From: Euborellia annulipes
Taxonomy: Eukaryota; Arthropoda; Insecta; Dermaptera; Anisolabididae
Reading direction: 5' to 3'
NCBI GenBank assembly: GCA_023213315.1
Contig: JAKCPI010000526.1
Coordinates: 1-64,000, forward strand
Length of the DNA: 64,000 nucleotides
Shown here: one piece after another, positions 58,315 to 64,000 of the stretch
How the letters are laid out: every line of letters begins with the position of its first letter
Position numbering within the stretch: position 1 is the stretch's first letter
Made by a program: the position numbers and the translations under genes
Notes under the pieces: model-generated
What the model saw: only the letters and a program-made list of their open reading frames with translations
Database searches by the model: none
Told to the model about the DNA's origin: nothing

Positions 58315-59795
58315 GTATTAAAATGTATATTCCTCGCATTAGAATATAATAATAAAAAAATGTGAATAGAGATCACATTATCTCTTGGTAATTCGTACGT
58401 TGAGTAAATATATAAAAGGAAATGATATTAAAAAGTTAATAATAGTGAATTCAAAGCTTCTTGTGTAGGTATTAATATAAAATTATAACTTGGGAGAATA
58501 TTTGAATAATTCTTGAGATATTTTATAATGCATTTTATCTGAGTGAAAGGAGTCGTTTATGTATTGAATCTCTAGAGAATAATAACAATTAAAAAACTAC
58601 AACAAATGAAATCAAATAATTCCAAATTTCTTCAAACAATTAGAATCGTTTTCAAGATTAAATTTCAGATATTTAAGAATATATAAAAGTGGATAGATAA
58701 ATAGAAAATGAGACTAAGCTTATGTGCTATCTCTATCGCTAGCTTATCCCATAATTTTTTTAATTTTCTAATTCCAATTTCTCGAGTTGATTATCTAATT
58801 TGCTTTTTCTATTTTCACTAATTAGACATAAATAATAATAAACATGTGTTGTTAGAGAGTAACTCACATTTCAGAATTTTTAACCTAATGATCGGTGGTT
58901 TTATTTTGTCTATTCTCTTTTAAAATAAAAACGAGAGAAGTATCGTCATAATTTCGGTCATTCGCTTCTTAGCGGCGACTTAAAGCCAATTGAATTCAGA
59001 GGTCAACTAGCGTTTGAAAAAGGTCAGAATCGCGTGTCAGGAGAGGCTCAAAATGAGGGCAACCAATCGGAATTATTACGCTAACTAATAACGAATTTAT
59101 TAAATATCAATATAATAAGAAAAATATATTTTCCTACATTATTTTTAATCAAAAAGATCGTCATAAATACAAACTAAAATAGAAGAAAATATTTGTTTTT
59201 AAAATTATTTTTATCAATTTCCTGAGACTTAGTCATTGTTTTATCAATTTCCTTTATAACAGTATTGAGATTAGAAAACTTAATATAGAAAGTAAAATTT
59301 AATATTTTTAAAGAAAGATGTTATTATCTTTACTCAAAGAAAATATTTTTCCTCATTAGAATATTATTACGAGTTCTTTTAGAATAATATACAATAATAA
59401 TGATATCAAATGTGTATAGAAAAATTGTATCATTAATTTTTTTCCAAATAACAAAATAAGATTATTAAATAAAACTCTAAGATTTAATTGAAGTTCATAT
59501 GAACTAAACTGAAATGATATCATCTAAAAACAAGTTCCCCTATAAGGTGGCGAAAAGAAAAAAAAAACTTGTTTACTTACTAACACGACTATATATAAAT
59601 TAAGACACTTTTTTCCCTTCAATTTCATATAAAAATTTCAATTTATTAATTTTTATTAGTTTTTTGACTTAAAAATGGAAAAACTCTCAAGGTTTAATTT
59701 GAACAGGTTCAATTTTGTGTTTATTAAAACTTTTGTGGTTTGTATTATTCTTATTATGGGAGATTTAAATTATAGATCACATTTTGTATTAATTA
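58315..59795. other. Mostly AT-rich, one open patch
   Basis: At 58928-59089 the plus strand is open for about 45 codons (contains GDLKPIEFRGQLAFEKG) with raised GC, after a pyrimidine-rich stretch. No donor exists and the acceptor is poor. It is noted and not called as a gene. Confidence 0.3.
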
Positions 59796-59800
59796 TTTAT

Positions 59801-60119
59801 TAAAAATATAAATATTGTAGGCCTACAAAGTTTCGACTGCTTATTCTGCAGTCGTTATCATGTACTGTGCACTTGCTCCTACTCAAGTGAACTAACCATC
59901 ATGACCGTTACGTGTATAATATATACGACGACCTCAGATGGCGCGAAAATTTGAATCTAACTTCATAGGAATGTTGGTAGACGGTGCTGACGTCGTTATA
60001 TATAAAATGCACGTAACGTTCGAAACGGTTAGTTCACTTGAGTCGGAGCAAGTGCACAGTACATGATAACGACTGCAGAATAAGCAGTCGAAACTTTGTA
60101 CAATATTTATATTTTTAAT
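59801..60119. mobile_element. Long inverted-pair element with GAAACTTTG arms
   Basis: Left arm 59801-59932 and right arm 59990-60119 mirror each other (ATTAAAAATATAAATATTGT, AGTTCACTTGAG, GTGCACAGTACATGATAACG). Each arm has ATGATAA, a GACTGC/GCAGTC stem and GAAAC, a diverged hammerhead-like order. It abuts a family A copy. Confidence 0.65.
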
Positions 60120-60129
60120 AAATATTGAT

Positions 60130-60625
60130 TTAATGTCAAAAATTCGATGTCGAGATTTTGATGGTCTTCACGTTTTGAGGTCCCTGAATCCAAAAATAGT
60201 GGTTTCGGCCGTGGTTTCTGTTGTCTGTCTGTCTGTGTGTCTGTGTGTCTGTCTGGAACAAAATATCTCAAGAACGAAAAGAGCCGAAGTTGAAAATATT
60301 AAGAGACCCCTGGGACCTGACACGAAGTTTTCAACAAAATTGGCCAAAAAGTACTAGTACTTTACTGATGCAATTTAGTTTTTTCGATTTTCTCAAAATT
60401 TGCTCCAACGATTTTTTTAAAATTCAAAAATCAATTATTTTTAGATTCCTTATAAAATGTATATTCTCATTTTGTCATTGAAATCTTCTGAAGACAACTT
60501 TACTCGTCTTCATAGGAAAGATAAGAGAAATGGTTGCCATGGTAACAAAATATAAATATTTTCCCATACTTATAAATTTTACATCTTGAATTCAATTGTA
60601 CCCTACTGTCGGTATACATGTCGGC
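60130..60625 (-). repeat. Family A repeat, reverse, 5' diverged
   Basis: Starts at TGTCAAAAATTCGATGTCGA and runs through ACTAGTACTTTACTGATG to TTTTACATCTTGAATTCAA. A CTGT microsatellite at 60215-60255 explains the overlapping ORFs. Confidence 0.8.
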
Positions 60626-60885
60626 CGAAACTAAGGTTGAAAGCCAGAATATTCGGTTTCGAGTTTCGAAGTTTCGGCTGAAAATCTTGTTTCGGTCGGA
60701 CCCTAATACAAAATGTTATCTATAATTAAAAACTTCCATAATAAGGAACAATTTAATTATTGATTCAAATACGAAAATTGCAAAGGAAAATAATATATTA
60801 TCAAAAATAACGAAAATAATAGCCTATATTTTTGGGTTATTTGCAGAATTTGGAATCCAGATCACTTGACTAACAACACTAAAGC

Positions 60886-60887
60886 CA

Positions 60888-60918
<31 letters not shown>
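60886..60918. repeat. G30-type homopolymer
   Basis: More than 29 consecutive G bases. Length may be unreliable. Confidence 0.85.
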
Positions 60919-62030
60919 CGCTAATAATTGGAGTAGTGTGCACTTGAGCAATGAATTAGAGCTGTTAAGAAGTATTTGCTAATAACATACGAGCCCTCAA
61001 ACCCGCCCCCTATTTCAACTAAGTACACCTACTCTAATAAGATGGTCCGCTTTCCTCTATTGTCAAGCAAGAGCCATCCATTAAGACGGCTTTGAAAAAG
61101 ATCAAACCAAATTTGACAAGGAACAGAAGAGTTACTTATTTACTAGTTTGAGAAAAAAAGTCAAAAGTCGTTTCAACTTAAATTTATCCAATTAGAGTTT
61201 ACCAAAGAAAAATTTTACTTTGCTAAAAGTTAGCAAGTCTTTAAAAAGAAAGTTCATAAAATATATCGAAATAATAACAACTCCAAGCTAATTAATAAGT
61301 GATTTTAAATATGAAAAAAAATTTTATTATATTATATTATTTATTGTCTAAAATAATCTTTTAATTTATTTATTAATATTAAAGAAAAAAGTAATTTATC
61401 ATTTTTTTTTAAAGGTAAACTAAGTTGAGCTCAATGTAAAAAAGAGAAAGATCCTTGACCTGGTCTTGAAAATTAAAGCTATGAAGTAAGTGATCCATAT
61501 TAAATTTTTTAAATAAATATCAATTTAATTAAAGCAAATTTTATGCTTAGTCTACTATTAATTTGCCATGTTTACATGTAGAATAATATATTTTAAAATC
61601 ATTTCTATAAATTATCCGTTTTAATATTGTAGTTACTATTTAAAATAATATGAATATTCTTGGAAGATGTGTTAATGAAACATTGCAACCAAGGGATTTA
61701 GAATTAGCCAGTCGGAATCCATAGCTGAATAACAGTTATTGAATAAATATAAAGCAATTAAAGATAAATATTAAAAATTTAATTACAAAATGAACGAGCC
61801 TTTTAAAAAAATTTTTAATTAAAAATGTTAATAAAAAAAAAAATAATTGAGTCAAAAAAGGAAGGAGTTCTAGAAAAAGGACGACAAAAAATCCTCATTA
61901 AATGATAATAATAATAATGCAAGTTGGATAACAATAATATTCAAGATGTTATTCTAAAGGCTATCAAGTGTTAAATTTATTTATATTTTTTTTTTTGCCT
62001 TCCTCGCTCACTGAATTTCTTGTAATAATA
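60919..62030. other. AT-rich stretch, no gene seen
   Basis: A short GC-richer patch at 61000-61100 has open minus-strand frames of about 25 codons without clear splice borders. Confidence 0.4.
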
Positions 62031-62034
62031 AAAA

Positions 62035-62255
62035 TATGGTGTGACTGGTCGCACAGACACAACTTTCTCTTACCTTCAATAAGGTAAAAGAAAGTTGTGT
62101 ACTGTGCTTGTCACACCAGATTTTTGTTACGAATACTTCCACATCAGTAAAGTGTACTTCAAACAATTTTCACGAAAAATTTCACTGATATACTTTCTAA
62201 AGAGCATCTAACAAATAGTTGATTTATGAATTTTAATCAAAATTGTTGGAGCGAT
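62035..62255 (+). repeat. Family A repeat, 3' truncated
   Basis: A hairpin head with long mirror arms (CAACTTTCTCTTACCTTCA) and a shortened body ending near ATTGTTGGAGCG. The shortened body shares TTCACTGATATACTTT with the copy at 50.8 kb, so these two form a subfamily. Confidence 0.8.
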
Positions 62256-62259
62256 TTTT

Positions 62260-62640
62260 TTTTGAATGTAAATGTGATAACAGCCAGAGGAAATAAATAC
62301 TACAATGACATATACAAGCTAGGTCTGCCTGTTTGTAAGATAATGGGCTATTTATCTAATTTAAAATTCAAGGTATATAATTTTCATTCAATTTGCACCG
62401 ACCTTTCGTATATGGTGACATACACCTTAAACCATCTAGAGCTACCCAATTAAGATTTATTATTTTTTGGACCCTACTTTTACTAAGCCTCCAGATTACA
62501 CATTGCTCTGGCAAATGCATGGGCACAATGCACAATGCAGCAATCCTTCAAGTTCTTGTTTTGGTTAAATTTAGGGCTAGCTATAATATTGCTTACAGGG
62601 CTTATTATCGATTGCTTCTAAACGGAAACATCTTTTAGCT
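62260..62640 (+). pseudogene. Possible decayed ORF fragment
   Basis: Two overlapping frames of 75 and 81 codons with higher complexity than the flanks (TARGNKYYNDIYKLGLP, FVYGDIHLKPSRATQ). It may be a broken retroelement C-terminus, since a VYGE-like phrase occurs in non-LTR reverse transcriptases. That is a weak resemblance only. Confidence 0.2.
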
Positions 62641-63237
62641 GTTTTTTAAAAATAGAAAGGAAAATTTTAAAAAAAAATTTATTGTTTTTATTTAATGATC
62701 CAAAATCAATTAATTGAAGGATAATTATATCAAATTATTTTAAAAAAAATTAATTTTTTTTATAATTGGTCGACTATTATTAATCTTATGATTATATACA
62801 GTAGTATCATTAAATTTCGATATTAGTTTGAATTAATATATAATTTTTAATACCAAAGGACATTGGAAATGATTTCATTAATATTTTTACCAAGTGAATG
62901 TAGTCCGGATATTGAAGAAAAAAAAATTGTTTTTATTAAATCATCTTAAATTATTTTTTTCCTTGTTTGGACCACCCACCAATTTTGGAATTTAATTTCC
63001 TGAAATTAAATGATTAGATTATCTTAAATATATTTTACCTAAAAGGTATTTAATTCATTTTATGAGTTAAATTTTATTGACTATGTGTAGGAATTTATTT
63101 ATGCCAACATGATCAAAAAGAATTAAAAAAAGGTCAAAATTAAATATAGTATCTGTGTGTGTGATATAAAATATAGTTAATAATGAAATGTAACATTCAC
63201 ATCTGTTTATTGTAGAAAATAAAGAATTGAGTAAGAT

Positions 63238-63492
63238 TTTTTTTTTTTTTATAAAAAACATTCACACTTTTTTCTCATTCACAACACAGTCTTTTCGGCA
63301 ACTTAGGCCATTTAAGACTTTTAACGATACTCGTATGTTTAAATATATCTATTGGGAGTCCAGGCATTTCTATTTAAATCATTTGGTATCTAAATGCCTT
63401 AAATAAAATCATCGGACTGCCTGGGGTCCGAACCCGCGACGTTTAGTATACGAGGTTAGCACGCTAACCCCTACACCAAGCCCCGAGGGCTT
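63238..63492 (-). mobile_element. SINE-A, best preserved copy
   Basis: From the poly-A tail (T14 at 63238) through GTCTTTTCGGCAACTTAGGC and CATTTGGTATCTAAATG to the tRNA-like head. The B box is GGGGTCCGAACCCGCGA in plus orientation. The A-box complement is CTACACCAAGCCC. About 255 bp in full. Confidence 0.85.
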
Positions 63493-63499
63493 TTCTGTA

Positions 63500-64000
63500 G
63501 TTGATATAATATTCAACTATTTTCATGTCTATACTGGGTATATATCAAACGAATTGTTTATGACAAGACCTTTTATATTACAAAGGCAATACACTAAATT
63601 TATTGATCAAAAAAAAAAAAAAAAAGAAGAAATTTAAATGCTAAAAAATTAAATTTCATTTTTTTAAAAAGCCTTTTAGACCAGGCGCTGGAGGTAACTA
63701 TGAGTATGCAAAATGTGAGGACCTAATTCTGTTAATAGATTTGGGCTAAGAATAGCTCCCAAAATAAGGATCCGGATCTTGCCGGGCCAATTTTTGGTTC
63801 AATTTTTTTTTACCCCCACTCCTCTTATTTGTATAGGAAATCAATGGAATACGTGCTAAGATAATGTGAAAACCTGCAATTATGGTCAAATCCTTATACT
63901 TAAAACCTCAAACAATGAAAAAACTCTCTTGTTATTAGTAAGATGAATAACTTTTTGTTCCCATTTTCATACACTTTGTCTAGTAAAATGAAAGGAATTT
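63500..64000. other. Window end, AT-rich, no gene seen
   Basis: A GC-richer patch at 63660-63800 (CCAGGCGCTGGAGG, GGATCCGGATCTTGCCGGGC) is unassigned. Confidence 0.4.

Noticed and set aside
1..64000. CRISPR array, rRNA genes, prophage or operon
   Set aside because: None seen. The only regular array is the 99-bp minisatellite, which has no spacers.

Overview
This is an AT-rich (roughly three quarters A+T by eye) eukaryotic nuclear window with no compact genes. It looks like the inside of one or more very long introns. The organism is a metazoan, probably an invertebrate and plausibly an arthropod. The grounds are the long-intron layout, TCAGT-type initiators near GC-rich first exons, tRNA-derived SINEs, many hAT-type MITEs and palindromic elements with hammerhead-like motifs. 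There are no bacterial operons, rRNA genes or CRISPR arrays, and no intact transposase or reverse transcriptase. The species cannot be named from this sequence.

The best gene signal is on the minus strand. A GC-rich, proline-rich first exon (ATG at 55346, 195 codons, donor after 54762) sits in a CpG-rich promoter region at about 54.76-55.85 kb. A second GC-rich first exon (ATG at 26896, seven codons, GTGAGC donor after 26876) lies at about 26.88-27.34 kb. Both end in phase 0, so they could be alternative first exons of one gene. Weaker minus-strand exon candidates lie at 19.8, 16.3, 13.8 and 5.2 kb; the last is a proline-rich terminal exon that also starts in phase 0. Two minus-strand sites (41830 and 13228) have a CTAAT branch-point-like word, a T-rich tract and AG joined directly to GTRAGT, with another GTGAGT 47 or 51 nt downstream. 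This is the architecture of recursive splice sites (ratchet points). Each lies about 13 kb downstream of one of the two first-exon donors. A few exon-like segments also exist on the plus strand (2586-2694, 20238-20315).

Most of the rest is repeats. (1) Family A, at least 15 copies, has a hairpin head around GACTGGTCGCAC and ends in an A-rich AAGAGAAAGT tail. (2) Two tRNA-derived SINE families (A and B) share a 3' core. (3) hAT-like MITEs carry clean 8-bp target duplications (260-845, 29353-29551, 29871-30149, 47023-47427), and there is a TTAA-flanked element (33980-34376) and others. (4) Foldback elements include a near-perfect palindrome with 115-bp arms (42970-43249) and paired elements whose arms carry hammerhead-like cores (CTGANGA ... 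GAAAC.GTC). (5) Tandem repeats comprise six copies of a 99-bp unit at 43.36-43.95 kb and a decayed array at 37.6-38.2 kb. Nested insertions (hAT in SINE, SINE in family A, TIR element in family A) give a relative chronology.

The stretches between these features are AT-rich DNA with homopolymers and no gene that can be supported. Every exon call is a reading of splice-like signals and open frame and has no transcript support.
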